Of a stretch of 64,000 bases of DNA, positions 26,928-36,097 are shown piece after piece. The stretch covers positions 5,014,001 to 5,078,000 of the forward strand of contig NZ_CP092462.1 of the NCBI RefSeq assembly GCF_022387135.1. Direction: 5' to 3'. The DNA is from Comamonas sp. B21-038. GTDB lineage: Bacteria; Pseudomonadota; Gammaproteobacteria; Burkholderiales; Burkholderiaceae_C. Positions within the stretch are counted from its first letter, which is position 1. Each line of letters opens with the position of its first letter. Below the pieces are notes generated by a model that was not told the origin of the DNA, ran no database searches, and saw nothing but the letters and a program-made list of their open reading frames with translations. The translations under genes and the position numbers were made by a program.

Positions 26928-28247
26928 GTGGCTACGAACACCGCAACTATTGCAAAGACCGGTAAATACGGCGATCTGCGTCGTCGTTTGGTTTTTCTGT
27001 TGCTGGCGCTGATCGTCTACCGCATCGGAGCTCACATTCCGGTGCCTGGTATCGATCCCAACCAGTTGCAGCAGCTGTTCAATAGCCAACAGGGTGGCAT
27101 CCTCAACCTGTTCAACATGTTCTCGGGCGGAGCGCTCTCGCGCTTCACCGTGTTTGCACTGGGGATCATGCCGTACATCTCGGCATCGATCATCATGCAA
27201 TTGATGACCTACGTCGTCCCGACATTCGAACAGATGAAGAAAGAGGGCGAAGCCGGCCGTCGCAAGATTACCCAGTACACCCGTTACGGTGCCCTGGCGC
27301 TTGCGCTGTTTCAGTCGCTCGGCATTGCCGTGGCACTGGAAGGCACTGCCGGTTTGGTCCTCAGCCCTGGTTTCGGGTTCCGTCTTACTGCTGTGGTCAG
27401 CCTGACCGCCGGTACGATGTTCCTGATGTGGCTGGGTGAACAGATCACCGAGCGTGGTTTGGGCAACGGGATCTCGATCCTGATCTTCGCCGGTATCGCT
27501 GCGGGTCTCCCCAGCTCCATCGGTGGATTGCTCGAATTGGTGCGTACTGGTGCGATGAGCATCATTGCCGCGATCTTCATTGTTCTCGTAGTGGCAGCCG
27601 TGACGTACTTCGTCGTGTTTGTCGAGCGTGGACAGCGCAAGATCCTGGTGAACTATGCGCGCCGTCAGGTTGGAAACAAGGTGTATGGTGGTCAGTCTTC
27701 GCACTTGCCACTGAAGCTGAACATGGCTGGTGTGATTCCTCCCATCTTCGCTTCGTCGATCATCTTGCTGCCTGCCACTGTTGTGAACTGGTTCAGCGCT
27801 GGCGAATCGATGCGTTGGCTCAGGGACATTGCTAGCACGTTGACCCCCGGTCAGCCGATCTATGTGATGTTCTATGCCGCAGCGATCATCTTTTTCTGCT
27901 TCTTCTATACGGCCTTGGTTTTCAACAGCCGCGAGACGGCCGATAACCTGAAGAAGAGTGGTGCCTTTATTCCCGGGATTCGACCAGGGGATCAGACAGC
28001 ACGTTATATTGATAAGATTTTGGTGCGTTTGACGCTTGCGGGTGCTGTTTACATCACCTTCGTGTGTCTGCTGCCAGAGTTCTTGATCCTGAAGTACAAC
28101 GTTCCGTTCTATTTCGGTGGCACTTCCTTGTTGATCATCGTGGTGGTGACCATGGACTTCATGTCCCAGGTCCAGAATTACATGATGTCTCAGCAGTATG
28201 AGTCGCTTCTGAAGAAGGCGAACTTCAAGGCCTCAGCCAAAAACTGA
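26928..28247 (+). CDS. secY: SecY, preprotein translocase channel subunit
   Basis: Core of the SecYEG channel in the inner membrane, 439 residues with the expected ten membrane segments. Signatures are [40 protein letters not shown] and [20 protein letters not shown]. It starts with GTG at 26928. In many betaproteobacteria infA and rpmJ follow; here rpmJ follows after a hairpin and infA is absent. Confidence 0.98.
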   Translation: MATNTATIAKTGKYGDLRRRLVFLLLALIVYRIGAHIPVPGIDPNQLQQLFNSQQGGILNLFNMFSGGALSRFTVFALGIMPYISASIIMQLMTYVVPTFEQMKKEGEAGRRKITQYTRYGALALALFQSLGIAVALEGTAGLVLSPGFGFRLTAVVSLTAGTMFLMWLGEQITERGLGNGISILIFAGIAAGLPSSIGGLLELVRTGAMSIIAAIFIVLVVAAVTYFVVFVERGQRKILVNYARRQVGNKVYGGQSSHLPLKLNMAGVIPPIFASSIILLPATVVNWFSAGESMRWLRDIASTLTPGQPIYVMFYAAAIIFFCFFYTALVFNSRETADNLKKSGAFIPGIRPGDQTARYIDKILVRLTLAGAVYITFVCLLPEFLILKYNVPFYFGGTSLLIIVVVTMDFMSQVQNYMMSQQYESLLKKANFKASAKN

Positions 28248-28267
28248 GATCGACAGGAAAGTGTGCC

Positions 28268-28315
28268 CTCCAGTCTGTTCGGGCTAAATATTTGAAATGC
28301 CGTCACAGACTGGAG
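28268..28315 (+). promoter_or_regulatory. Stem-loop between secY and rpmJ
   Basis: Perfect 11-bp inverted repeat CTCCAGTCTGT / ACAGACTGGAG (28268-28278, 28305-28315) enclosing a 26-base loop, with no T tract. It occupies the position where infA is often found. It could be an mRNA processing or regulatory element. Confidence 0.5.
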
Positions 28316-28340
28316 CGGATGGAAGTTTTAGGAGAATGAA

Positions 28341-28454
28341 ATGAGAGTTTCAGCTTCGGTAAAGAAGATTTGCCGTAACTGCAAGATCATCCGTCGCAAG
28401 GGTGTCGTACGCGTGATCTGCACCGACCAGCGCCATAAGCAGCGCCAAGGTTAA
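28341..28454 (+). CDS. rpmJ: 50S ribosomal protein L36
   Basis: A 37-residue protein beginning [20 protein letters not shown] and ending [11 protein letters not shown]. Cys 11, Cys 14, Cys 27 and His 32 form the zinc ribbon, so this is the zinc-binding (C-plus) type. A strong TAGGAGA site lies just upstream. It precedes rpsM by 22 bases. Confidence 0.97.
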   Translation: MRVSASVKKICRNCKIIRRKGVVRVICTDQRHKQRQG

Positions 28455-28476
28455 TCTAAAGTATTAGAGGACACAA

Positions 28477-28842
28477 ATGGCACGTATTGCTGGTATTAAC
28501 ATCCCTCCGCACAAGCATGCGGAGATCGGCCTGACCGCTATCTATGGCATCGGTCGCACCACCGCTCGCAAGATCTGCGAAGCTGCTGGTATCGACTACG
28601 CCAAGAAAGTCAAGGATTTCTCGGACGCTGATCTGGAAAAGATCCGCGACGCCATCGCTCACCTGACCCTGGAAGGTGACCTGCGCCGTGAAACCACGAT
28701 GAACATCAAGCGTTTGATGGACATCGGCTGCTACCGCGGTTTCCGTCATCGTCGTGGTCTGCCCATGCGTGGTCAGCGTACCCGCACCAATGCCCGTACC
28801 CGCAAGGGTCCGCGCAAAGGCGCAGCGGCTTTGAAGAAATAA
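28477..28842 (+). CDS. rpsM: 30S ribosomal protein S13
   Basis: A 121-residue protein of the 30S head that contacts P-site tRNA and L5. It has a helix-two-turn-helix N-terminus ([20 protein letters not shown]) and a basic C-terminal tail ([19 protein letters not shown]). It is the first gene of the alpha-type cluster rpsM-rpsK-rpsD-rpoA-rplQ. Confidence 0.98.
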   Translation: MARIAGINIPPHKHAEIGLTAIYGIGRTTARKICEAAGIDYAKKVKDFSDADLEKIRDAIAHLTLEGDLRRETTMNIKRLMDIGCYRGFRHRRGLPMRGQRTRTNARTRKGPRKGAAALKK

Positions 28843-28860
28843 AGAGATTGAAGGTACACA

Positions 28861-29262
28861 ATGGCTAAGTCTCAGAACAATGCAGCTGCACGTGTACGTA
28901 AGAAAGTTCGCAAGAACATTTCTGACGGCATTGCACACGTTCACGCTTCGTTCAACAACACCATCATCACGATCACCGACCGCCAAGGCAATTCCCTGTC
29001 TTGGGCTTCGTCGGGTGGCCAGGGTTTCAAGGGCTCGCGCAAGTCGACGCCTTTCGCAGCCCAGGTTGCTTCCGAAGTGGCCGGCCGTGCTGCCATGGAA
29101 CAGGGCATCAAGAACCTGGACGTCGAGATCAAGGGCCCAGGCCCAGGTCGCGAGTCTTCGGTGCGTGCTCTGGGTGCATTGGGCATCCGCATCACGTCGA
29201 TCTCCGACGTGACGCCAGTCCCGCACAACGGCTGCCGCCCTCAAAAGCGTCGTCGCATCTAA
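28861..29262 (+). CDS. rpsK: 30S ribosomal protein S11
   Basis: A 133-residue platform protein near the mRNA exit. Characteristic parts are [40 protein letters not shown] and the C-terminal [13 protein letters not shown]. It follows rpsM by 18 bases. Confidence 0.98.
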   Translation: MAKSQNNAAARVRKKVRKNISDGIAHVHASFNNTIITITDRQGNSLSWASSGGQGFKGSRKSTPFAAQVASEVAGRAAMEQGIKNLDVEIKGPGPGRESSVRALGALGIRITSISDVTPVPHNGCRPQKRRRI

Positions 29263-29280
29263 CTCACCATAAGCCCACCG

Positions 29281-29322
29281 CCGCCAGTGCATGGTGCTCT
29301 GGCGGCTCCCGCATTTTTGCGG
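29281..29322 (+). promoter_or_regulatory. Two small stem-loops between rpsK and rpsD
   Basis: CCGCCAG / CTGGCGG (29281-29287, 29299-29305) and CCGCA / TGCGG around a T4 loop (29309-29322) stand one after the other, ending 22 bases before the rpsD GTG. They might shape S4 translation or mark an mRNA processing point; no function can be shown from sequence. Confidence 0.35.
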
Positions 29323-29344
29323 TAGCTGAAAAAAGGATATTCAA

Positions 29345-29968
29345 GTGGCACGTTTTATTGGCCCCAAGGGCAAACTTTCCCGCCGCGAAGGCGTAGACCT
29401 GTTCCTCAAGAGCGCACGTCGCTCGATCGCGGACAAGGTCAAGCTGGACACCAAGCCAGGTCAACACGGCCGTACTTCCGGCACGCGTACCTCGGACTAC
29501 GGTCTGCAACTGCGTGAAAAGCAAAAGGTCAAGCGCACCTACGGTGTGCTGGAGAAGCAATTCCGCCGCTACTTCGCTGAAGCCGATCGTCGCCGTGGCA
29601 ACACCGGCGCGAACCTGCTGAGCCTGCTGGAAAGCCGTCTGGACAACGTGGTGTACCGCATGGGCTTTGGCTCGACCCGCTCCGAAGCGCGTCAGCTGGT
29701 GTCCCACAAGGCCATCACCGTGAACGGCCAATCCGTCAACATCCCTTCGTACTCCGTGAAGGAAGGCGACGTGGTTGCTGTGCGCGAAAAGTCGAAGAAG
29801 CAAGCCCGTATCGTTGAGTCGCTGCAACTGGCCGGTCAAGTGGGTTTCCCCGCTTGGGTGGACGTGTCGGCTGACAAGGCTGAAGGCGTCTTCAAGAAGT
29901 CTCCAGACCGCGATGAATTCGGTGCTGACATCAACGAATCGCTGATCGTCGAATTGTATTCTCGTTAA
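29345..29968 (+). CDS. rpsD: 30S ribosomal protein S4
   Basis: A 207-residue primary 16S rRNA-binding protein with the S4 RNA-binding domain ([20 protein letters not shown], from about residue 95). The zinc cysteines of the C-plus form are missing. GTG start at 29345 with AAAAAAGGA upstream. In E. coli S4 autoregulates the alpha operon. Confidence 0.98.
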   Translation: MARFIGPKGKLSRREGVDLFLKSARRSIADKVKLDTKPGQHGRTSGTRTSDYGLQLREKQKVKRTYGVLEKQFRRYFAEADRRRGNTGANLLSLLESRLDNVVYRMGFGSTRSEARQLVSHKAITVNGQSVNIPSYSVKEGDVVAVREKSKKQARIVESLQLAGQVGFPAWVDVSADKAEGVFKKSPDRDEFGADINESLIVELYSR

Positions 29969-30005
29969 TTTCCCGGTCGTTTTCGACTGCGAAAGTGTAT
30001 CCGTC

Positions 30006-30044
30006 CCAGAACCGCGAGGCATCGCGGTTCTGGTGCTTCACCAG
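30006..30044 (+). promoter_or_regulatory. Mutually exclusive hairpins between rpsD and rpoA
   Basis: A 12-bp perfect stem CCAGAACCGCGA / TCGCGGTTCTGG with loop GGCA spans 30006-30033. Its 3' arm overlaps a second hairpin, CTGGTG-CTT-CACCAG (30030-30044). Only one can form at a time. There is no T tract, so this is not a simple terminator. It may tune rpoA expression relative to the ribosomal proteins. Confidence 0.5.
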
Positions 30045-30087
30045 CCTTACCGGTGTAACGAGCCGGGGGTATTGAGAGGAAGTTTGC

Positions 30088-31083
30088 ATGCAGACCAATT
30101 TGCTGAAACCCAAGACAATTAACGTAGAACAGCTGGGCCACAATCGCGCCAAGGTAGAGCTGGAGCCGTTTGAACGCGGCTACGGGCACACGCTGGGCAA
30201 TGCGCTGCGTCGTGTTCTGCTGTCCTCGATGGTGGGTTATGCAGCGACGGAAGTGACCATTGCAGGTGTGCTGCACGAGTACTCGTCTATCGACGGCGTC
30301 CAGGAAGATGTGGTCAACATCTTGCTGAACCTCAAGGGCGTGGTGTTCAAGCTCCACAACCGTGACGAAGTGACGCTGAGCCTGCGCAAGGATGGCGAAG
30401 GCGTAGTGACGGCAGCTGACATTCAGACGCCTCACGATGTAGAAATCATCAACCCTGATCATGTCATCGCCAACCTGTCGCAAGGCGGCAAGCTGGACAT
30501 GCAGATCAAGGTGGAAAAAGGCCGTGGCTATGTGCCCGGTAACGTGCGCCGCTACGGTGACGAGTCGACCAAGTCGATCGGCCGCATTGTGCTGGACGCA
30601 TCGTTCTCGCCGATCAAGCGCGTCAGCTACACGGTCGAATCCGCCCGTGTGGAGCAGCGTACCGATCTGGACAAGCTGGTTCTCGAGATCGAAACCAACG
30701 GCGCCATCGCTGCAGAAGATGCAGTGCGCTCGTCGGCCAAGATCCTGGTGGAACAGCTCGCCGTGTTTGCGCAGCTCGAAGGCGGCGCATTGGATGTGTT
30801 CGACCAGCCAGGCGGCCAGGCGCGCAACAACGCCACGTTCGACCCGATCCTGCTGCGTCCTGTGGACGAGCTGGAGTTGACCGTGCGTTCTGCCAACTGC
30901 CTGAAGGCCGAAAACATCTACTACATCGGTGACCTGATCCAGCGCACCGAAAATGAGTTGCTCAAGACCCCGAATCTGGGTCGCAAGTCGCTCAACGAGA
31001 TCAAGGAAGTTCTGGCTTCCCGTGGTCTGACCCTGGGTATGAAGCTTGAAAACTGGCCACCAGCCGGTTTGGAAAAGCGTTAA
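30088..31083 (+). CDS. rpoA: RNA polymerase alpha subunit
   Basis: A 331-residue subunit that nucleates RNA polymerase assembly and binds activators and UP elements. The N-terminal dimerisation domain has [20 protein letters not shown]. The C-terminal domain (from about residue 250) has [18 protein letters not shown], the DNA-binding helix region containing the equivalent of Arg 265. It is followed by rplQ after a hairpin. Confidence 0.98.
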   Translation: MQTNLLKPKTINVEQLGHNRAKVELEPFERGYGHTLGNALRRVLLSSMVGYAATEVTIAGVLHEYSSIDGVQEDVVNILLNLKGVVFKLHNRDEVTLSLRKDGEGVVTAADIQTPHDVEIINPDHVIANLSQGGKLDMQIKVEKGRGYVPGNVRRYGDESTKSIGRIVLDASFSPIKRVSYTVESARVEQRTDLDKLVLEIETNGAIAAEDAVRSSAKILVEQLAVFAQLEGGALDVFDQPGGQARNNATFDPILLRPVDELELTVRSANCLKAENIYYIGDLIQRTENELLKTPNLGRKSLNEIKEVLASRGLTLGMKLENWPPAGLEKR

Positions 31084-31094
31084 GTTATAATGGA

Positions 31095-31120
31095 GAGCTC
31101 TCCCAATGGTGGGGGAGCTC
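31095..31120 (+). promoter_or_regulatory. Stem-loop between rpoA and rplQ
   Basis: GAGCTCTCCC / GGGGGAGCTC (one G-U pair) with loop AATGGT at 31095-31120, no T tract. A TATAAT lies at 31086-31091 without a clear -35. It may be an mRNA processing element or, less likely, an internal promoter for rplQ. Confidence 0.4.
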
Positions 31121-31187
31121 AATCGTAGTGCGTCGAACAGTACCTGATACGGCTGTTTGATTGAACCAATCTAAAAGGAAAAGCACC

Positions 31188-31574
31188 ATGCGTCACGGAC
31201 ACGGCCTCCGCAAACTGAACCGCACCTCGTCTCACCGTAAGGCGATGCTGCAAAACATGATGAATTCGCTCATCGAGCACGAAGCCATCAAGACCACCGT
31301 TCCTAAAGCCAAGGAACTGCGCAAGGTGATCGAGCCCATGATCACGCTGGCCAAGGTGGACACCGTTGCCAACCGCCGTCTGGCATTCGACCGTCTGCGC
31401 AGCCGCGACAGCGTGACCAAGCTGTTCAATGTGCTGGGTCCTCGCTCGGCCAACCGTCCTGGCGGCTACACCCGTATCCTGAAGATGGGTTTCCGCGTGG
31501 GCGACAACGCGCCTATGGCCTATGTTGAACTGGTGGACCGCGCTGAAGAAGCCGGTGATGCCGCAGCTGAATAA
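31188..31574 (+). CDS. rplQ: 50S ribosomal protein L17
   Basis: A 128-residue protein beginning [20 protein letters not shown], universal for L17, which sits near the polypeptide exit tunnel. ATG 31188 is used; an upstream in-frame start adds nine non-family residues. It is the last gene of the ribosomal cluster and is followed by a strong terminator. Confidence 0.98.
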   Translation: MRHGHGLRKLNRTSSHRKAMLQNMMNSLIEHEAIKTTVPKAKELRKVIEPMITLAKVDTVANRRLAFDRLRSRDSVTKLFNVLGPRSANRPGGYTRILKMGFRVGDNAPMAYVELVDRAEEAGDAAAE

Positions 31575-31597
31575 GCCCTCTGCAGGTTCACATTGAG

Positions 31598-31622
31598 AAA
31601 GCCCACTTCGGTGGGCTTTTTC
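31598..31622 (+). terminator. Rho-independent terminator of the alpha operon
   Basis: Stem AAAGCCCAC / GTGGGCTTT with UUCG-type loop (31598-31619) followed by Ts, 23 bases after the rplQ stop. Confidence 0.9.
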
Positions 31623-31730
31623 TATGCTCGCGAGGCCTTGGCCGCCGTTGCCACACCCCTCCCCAGGCCAGATTGCACAAATAGTTTTCCAAATGATGAC
31701 AAAGCGCTTCGTATTAAGGAAAACCCGCGC

Positions 31731-31736
31731 TATAAT
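31731..31736 (+). promoter_or_regulatory. -10 box of first initiator tRNA gene
   Basis: Perfect TATAAT preceded by CGCGC; the -35 is weak (TTCGTA at 17-base spacing). Only five bases separate it from the mature tRNA 5' end, so transcription should start at or next to tRNA nucleotide 1. Confidence 0.6.
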
Positions 31737-31741
31737 GCTAG

Positions 31742-31818
<77 letters not shown>

Positions 31819-31826
31819 GAACACCA

Positions 31827-31855
31827 AAAGCCAGCTTTCGAGCTGGCTTTTTTGT
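31827..31855 (+). terminator. Terminator of tRNA-fMet copy 1
   Basis: Stem AAAGCCAGCT / AGCTGGCTTT with loop TTCG (31827-31850) followed by Ts, nine bases after the tRNA. Confidence 0.92.
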
Positions 31856-32016
31856 GGCCGGGTGGCGGGCACAGCCCTGCTGGAGCAGCCGGGCCAGCCT
31901 GCAAGGCGGCCCCCGATGGCTGCGGGTTCGAGCCAGCCAAGATTGCTATAAAAGTCGAAGCGCGAAAAATATGCGCTAAAAGCGCGCTCCGCCAAAATGC
32001 AGCCCCAAAGTCGCGC

Positions 32017-32022
32017 TATAAT
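32017..32022 (+). promoter_or_regulatory. -10 box of second initiator tRNA gene
   Basis: Perfect TATAAT in the same CGCGCTATAAT context and at the same five-base distance from the tRNA as in copy 1. The -35 is not recognisable. Confidence 0.6.
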
Positions 32023-32027
32023 TGCGG

Positions 32028-32104
<77 letters not shown>

Positions 32105-32112
32105 GAACACCA

Positions 32113-32139
32113 AAAGCCAGCTTTCGAGCTGGCTTTTTT
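32113..32139 (+). terminator. Terminator of tRNA-fMet copy 2
   Basis: Same hairpin as after copy 1: AAAGCCAGCT / AGCTGGCTTT, loop TTCG, then Ts. Confidence 0.92.
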
Positions 32140-32273
32140 GTGTCCGCTTCACTGGTGTTGGGCTTAAACAGCGCGGGATGGGCGCGAAATGGGCGCGGTA
32201 TCGGCCCAGCGGCCGGGCGGAGACAGCACCTGCTCCGCCTTCGAGGGCCTTTGGCGGGGCCGGCCGCGCGCGA

Positions 32274-32687
32274 TCAATGCGCGTACAACTGCTCCAGCGA
32301 GCGAAAGCCTTTGACCTCGATCGGGTTGCCGCTGGGGTCATAGAAGAACATCGTCCACTGCTCGCCGGGCTCACCTTCAAAGCGCACCTGGGGCTCCAGC
32401 ACAAAGCGGGTGTTGGCAGCGCGCAGGCGCTCGGCCAGCTGCTTCCAGTCCTCCAGTTTCAGCACCAGGCCAAAATGCGGCATGGGTACCTTGTGGTTGC
32501 CCACCAAGCCAGTATTGCTGGTCTCGAAAGGTTTGCCCAGGTGGCAGGAGATCTGGTGGCCAAAGAAATCAAAATCCACCCAGCTGTCGGTGCTGCGGCC
32601 CTCGGCGCAGCCGAGCGTGTCGCGGTAGAAGTGGCGTGCAGCATCCAGGTCGTGCACATGGAAGGCGAGATGGAAAAGGCTCTGCAT
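32274..32687 (-). CDS. VOC-family (glyoxalase/bleomycin-resistance fold) protein
   Basis: A 137-residue single-domain protein of the vicinal-oxygen-chelate superfamily. FHLAFHVHDLDAARHFYRDT at the N-terminus, MPHFGLVL in the middle and FYDPSGNPIEVKGF near the C-terminus give the usual paired beta-alpha-beta modules with His and Glu metal ligands. Members include dioxygenases, lyases and resistance proteins, so the reaction cannot be assigned. ATG 32687 starts the family sequence; a longer in-frame reading upstream is the antisense of the PhaM gene and was excluded. It is divergent from phaM. Confidence 0.85.
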   Translation of the reverse strand: MQSLFHLAFHVHDLDAARHFYRDTLGCAEGRSTDSWVDFDFFGHQISCHLGKPFETSNTGLVGNHKVPMPHFGLVLKLEDWKQLAERLRAANTRFVLEPQVRFEGEPGEQWTMFFYDPSGNPIEVKGFRSLEQLYAH

Positions 32688-32841
32688 GGTGGCGGGCTCA
32701 AAAGGCGGGTTGCAAGAGGGATCGTACGCCGCTGCATGCGATTTATCACATAGGCAGGGCCTGCACAATCCGCTAAGCTGTGCAGCATACACCGTGGCAT
32801 TGCTCGCGCGGCCAACGGCCCCCACCACTGGAGACACCACC

Positions 32842-33834
32842 ATGCAGGACGCCGCCCAGACTTTCAACCCTTTCGCCCCTGGTTTCGATTTTCTGCAAAA
32901 GCTTGCGGCAGGCAGCACGTCCAAGCCTGCTGCGGCCTTTGCGCAATGGCAGGAATGGGTGGCGCCGACGATGAGCGTGCCGGATCTGGAAAAACGCATC
33001 CAGGAGCTCAAGACCGTGCTGTTCTGGCTGGAGCAAAACCAGCGGGCGCTGGAGGCCACCATCCAGGCGATGGAAGTGCAGAAAATGACTTTGTCGGCGC
33101 TGCAGACGATGAATGTGCCAGTGGAGAACTGGGCCAGCACGATGGTGCAAAGCTGGCAGCAGTTTGCCCAAAACGCGGCAGCGCAGGCGCAAAACGCGGC
33201 CGAGACTGCCGCGCCCCAGGCGGCTGCGAAGCCCCCGGCAGCCCCCAGCCCCGCCCCTGCAGCGGCCTCGACACCGCCGCCCGCAGCGTCCGCAGCCTCG
33301 CCGGCACCTGAGGCTGCCACAGAACCGCCGGAACAAGCCGGGCAAGCCAAAGCCTCTCCAGTGACCGACCCGATGCAATGGTGGGGCGCGCTGACACAGC
33401 AGTTCCAGCATATCGCGCAGCAGGCCGTGCAGGATGTCACCGAGCAGGCGATGGCGCATGCCGCCAGCACCCAGCAGGCAGCGGCCTCGGCAGCAGAGGC
33501 CGTGCGCAGCACGGCAGAAGGGATGGCGGAAGCGGGCAAGACTGCGGCCCAAGCCGCGATGGGCCGGCAGAGTGCGGCCAAACGCAGTGCCGCTTCTGCA
33601 GGCGATGCAAACGCTGCCAAGCCATCTGCCCGCAAGCCCGAGAGTAGCCCGCGCAGTGCACAGAACAACACCGACAAGCAGCCAATGGCGCGCAAGGCGG
33701 CATCAACCAAAGGCGCCGGTGCCGGTGCCGGCAACCGTGGTTCCCGCCCCGCCGCCTCAGGTCAAGCCGGGCCGCGTCAGGCCGCGCCGCGTCAGGCTGG
33801 CTCTCGCAAGCCCTCGGCTCCCGGCCAGCGCTGA
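32842..33834 (+). CDS. phaM: PhaM-type polyhydroxyalkanoate granule regulatory protein
   Basis: A 330-residue protein. Residues 36-97 carry the PhaM core: QEWVAPTMSVPDLEKRIQEL, LEQNQRALEATIQAMEVQKM and MNVPVENW, much like Ralstonia eutropha PhaM as I know it. That protein activates the PHA synthase and ties granules to the nucleoid. A long Ala/Pro-rich linker follows, and then a Lys/Arg/Ala-rich tail (about residues 225-330) suited to DNA binding. No phaC, phaA or phaB gene is near. The organism therefore probably makes PHA storage granules. The ATG at 32842 follows GGAGACACCACC. Confidence 0.85.
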   Translation: MQDAAQTFNPFAPGFDFLQKLAAGSTSKPAAAFAQWQEWVAPTMSVPDLEKRIQELKTVLFWLEQNQRALEATIQAMEVQKMTLSALQTMNVPVENWASTMVQSWQQFAQNAAAQAQNAAETAAPQAAAKPPAAPSPAPAAASTPPPAASAASPAPEAATEPPEQAGQAKASPVTDPMQWWGALTQQFQHIAQQAVQDVTEQAMAHAASTQQAAASAAEAVRSTAEGMAEAGKTAAQAAMGRQSAAKRSAASAGDANAAKPSARKPESSPRSAQNNTDKQPMARKAASTKGAGAGAGNRGSRPAASGQAGPRQAAPRQAGSRKPSAPGQR

Positions 33835-33914
33835 GTCGGGCTCCCCTTTTGAGCGATCGTGATTTTTGAGTGCCGGACTGGGCTGGCAGTCCCGCAGCAG
33901 CAGGTTTTTTGACA

Positions 33915-35186
33915 ATGGCAGGCACAAAGCTTTTTCCCTATGGCCATGTGACCCATCCCGACTGGCGGATGGCCGTGGCGCTGGTGGTGGCGCAACTGCG
34001 CGGACGCATGGCCCAGGCGGGTTATGCCAGCGCGCCCAATCTCGGCTTGGTGTATTTCACCGATGCCTATGCGCGCCATGCGCCGCAACTGCTGGAGGCT
34101 TTGCAGGATGAGTTCCCGCAGATTGGCGACTGGAGCGGCGCGGTGGGTACGGGCGTGATGGCTTCGCATGCGGAATACCTGAACGAGCCGGCGCTGTCGG
34201 TCATGCTGCTGGAGCTGCCTGCCCATTCCTACCGCCTGTTTTCCGGCATTGCACCGCTGCCGGTGGCGTCCACATCCCCCTGGGAGCGTGCATTGCTGCA
34301 TGCCGATGCCGATCTGCCTGATTTTGCCGAGCTGCTCGAAGAGTTGGCGGCCCGTACCCGCGCCGGCAGTGTGCTCGGTGGCCTCAGCTCCGGGGCGGTG
34401 GCGCCGCTGCAGCTGGCGTGGAGCAAGGCTTTGGGCCCCAGCCACAGTGGCGTGCTGCGCGGCGGGCTGTCGGGCATGGCCTTTTCTGCGGAAGCCGGTG
34501 TGGTGCAGGAGCTGACCCAGGGCTGCCAGGTGATGGGCACGCGCATGCGCATCACTGCGATGCAGGGCCATGTGGTGCTGGCCCTCGACGGCCGGCCGGC
34601 GCTGGATGTGCTGGAAGAGCTGATGCCGGTACGGCTGGATACGGACCCCGAGCGGGCCACCCGCACATTGCGCCATATCCATGCGGCGCTGGAGGCGCAT
34701 GCACCCGAATCGGCGGTGCACGCCGGCCAGTTGGGCCCCGAGGCGCGCGTGGTGCCATTGGTGGGCGTGGACATGGCCAGCCGGGGCATTGTGCTGCCAG
34801 AGCCGGCCCAGCCCCAGCAGTACCTGTGCTTTTGCCAGCGCAACCTGTCGGCCGCCCGCGCCGATCTGCTGCGCATGTGTGCCGAGCTGCGGGAATCGCT
34901 GGCGCCCGCCGAGGCACAGACCGGCCTGCCGTTGGGCGACAGCATGCTGGGTGATGCCGGGGCCGGGGCCGGGGTCGGGGCCGGCCGCAGCATTGCCGGT
35001 GCGGTCTACATCAGCTGTGCGGAGCGGGCAAGCCCCTATTTCGGCGCGCCCGGTGCCGAGCTGGAACTGATCCACCATGTGCTGGGGGACATCCCGCTGG
35101 TAGGTTTCTTCAGCCAGGGCGAGATTGCCGGTCAGCAGCTGCACCGCTATGCCGGTGCACTGATGCTGTTTACCCAGGCGGCCTAG
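33915..35186 (+). CDS. FIST-domain sensor protein
   Basis: A 423-residue protein with a FIST N domain (about residues 20-230; LGLVYFTDAYARHAPQLLEA, GAVGTGVMASHAEYL) followed by a FIST C domain (about 240-415; GAVYISCAERASPYFGAPGA, PLVGFFSQGEIAG). FIST domains are thought to sense small ligands such as amino acids and are often linked to signal transduction proteins. None is fused or adjacent here. A short GC-rich run at about 34960-34985 encodes a GAGAGVGAG repeat. The start at 33915 is the first ATG after the gap. It is convergent with the XRE regulator. Confidence 0.85.
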   Translation: MAGTKLFPYGHVTHPDWRMAVALVVAQLRGRMAQAGYASAPNLGLVYFTDAYARHAPQLLEALQDEFPQIGDWSGAVGTGVMASHAEYLNEPALSVMLLELPAHSYRLFSGIAPLPVASTSPWERALLHADADLPDFAELLEELAARTRAGSVLGGLSSGAVAPLQLAWSKALGPSHSGVLRGGLSGMAFSAEAGVVQELTQGCQVMGTRMRITAMQGHVVLALDGRPALDVLEELMPVRLDTDPERATRTLRHIHAALEAHAPESAVHAGQLGPEARVVPLVGVDMASRGIVLPEPAQPQQYLCFCQRNLSAARADLLRMCAELRESLAPAEAQTGLPLGDSMLGDAGAGAGVGAGRSIAGAVYISCAERASPYFGAPGAELELIHHVLGDIPLVGFFSQGEIAGQQLHRYAGALMLFTQAA

Positions 35187-35253
35187 CAGCTGCCTGCAGT
35201 CTCGGCGCAGCCGGGTGGGATTGCCAGCGGCATGCGTTCGAGAGGGCTGGTTC

Positions 35254-36006
35254 TTAGCGGTTGCCCCCCGGCTGCAGGCGGCGCATCTCGGTGAACACCG
35301 ACAGCTCCCAGCTGCGCATGGCCAGCAGCAGGGTATAGCCCTCGCGCTCCTTCTCGGGCAGGCGCTGGTCGGTCAGGTGCTGCTGGGCAAAGTCCTGGGC
35401 CACACGCTGCAGGCGCTCCAAGAAGGCCGGTGCCAGGGTGCGGCTGATGGCGCCATGCACGAGCATCAAACCCTCGCCCGATTTGTCGAAGGTACCCGAG
35501 AAATAGTCGTGCACGGCGTTCTCGCGGAAGTACTCCATCACCGGGCCATGCGGGCGCCAGCGAAAGGTCTTGGCCAGCTTGAGCCGGTAGCGGTTCATCG
35601 GGCGCAGCTCGATGATGCCGATGCGGTCGAGCTGCGCCAGGTACTTGATGCCCTCGGCCTCGCTCAAACGGTAGGTGGTCAGCACCTGCTCCAGGGTCCA
35701 CTGGCTGAGCACGCAGATGGCCATCAGCAGCAGCTTCTTGTCGGCCACCACCGCTTGCTCCTGCTGCTGCGTCAGCTCCTTGATCAACGGCTGGTTGTCG
35801 GCCACACGGCGCGCCAGGTCGGCAAAATCCAGGCGCAGCACGTGGCAGATGGCATCGATGCGCGACAGCGGCATGTCACCCTTGGCCAGCATCCGCTTGA
35901 CGCTGGACTCCGCCATGCCCAGCGCCTCGGCCAGGTCGGCATAGGTCATCTGCGCGGCTTTCAGCTCTTTCTTCAATGCCAGTACCAGATCGGCGGTGGT
36001 GCTCAT
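35254..36006 (-). CDS. XRE-family helix-turn-helix regulator
   Basis: A 250-residue protein. Residues 1-65 form an XRE/Cro helix-turn-helix (TYADLAEALGMAESSVKRML, about 20-39). The remaining 185 residues form a helical region I cannot assign, containing QWTLEQVLTTYRLSEAEGIK and RWRPHGPVMEYFRENAVHDY, possibly ligand or dimerisation functions. It is divergent from the CREST-type hydrolase gene, with 91 bases between starts, so local control of that gene is plausible but unproven. Confidence 0.8.
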   Translation of the reverse strand: MSTTADLVLALKKELKAAQMTYADLAEALGMAESSVKRMLAKGDMPLSRIDAICHVLRLDFADLARRVADNQPLIKELTQQQEQAVVADKKLLLMAICVLSQWTLEQVLTTYRLSEAEGIKYLAQLDRIGIIELRPMNRYRLKLAKTFRWRPHGPVMEYFRENAVHDYFSGTFDKSGEGLMLVHGAISRTLAPAFLERLQRVAQDFAQQHLTDQRLPEKEREGYTLLLAMRSWELSVFTEMRRLQPGGNR

Positions 36007-36097
36007 GGGTATCGTCCTGTCATACTTTGGGTGCCATCATAGGGGATCGCGCCAGCATTCCGAGACGCTCTGGCGCCCCGGCGGCACAGTGCAGGCC

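Noticed and set aside
32688..33734. N-terminal extension of the VOC protein across the phaM gene
   Set aside because: The extension is the complement of phaM and the VOC family starts at the ATG at 32687.
34960..34985. Short GGGGCC-type tandem repeat in the FIST gene
   Set aside because: Only a few units, in frame, encoding a Gly/Ala linker; no sign of a CRISPR or phase-variable tract.
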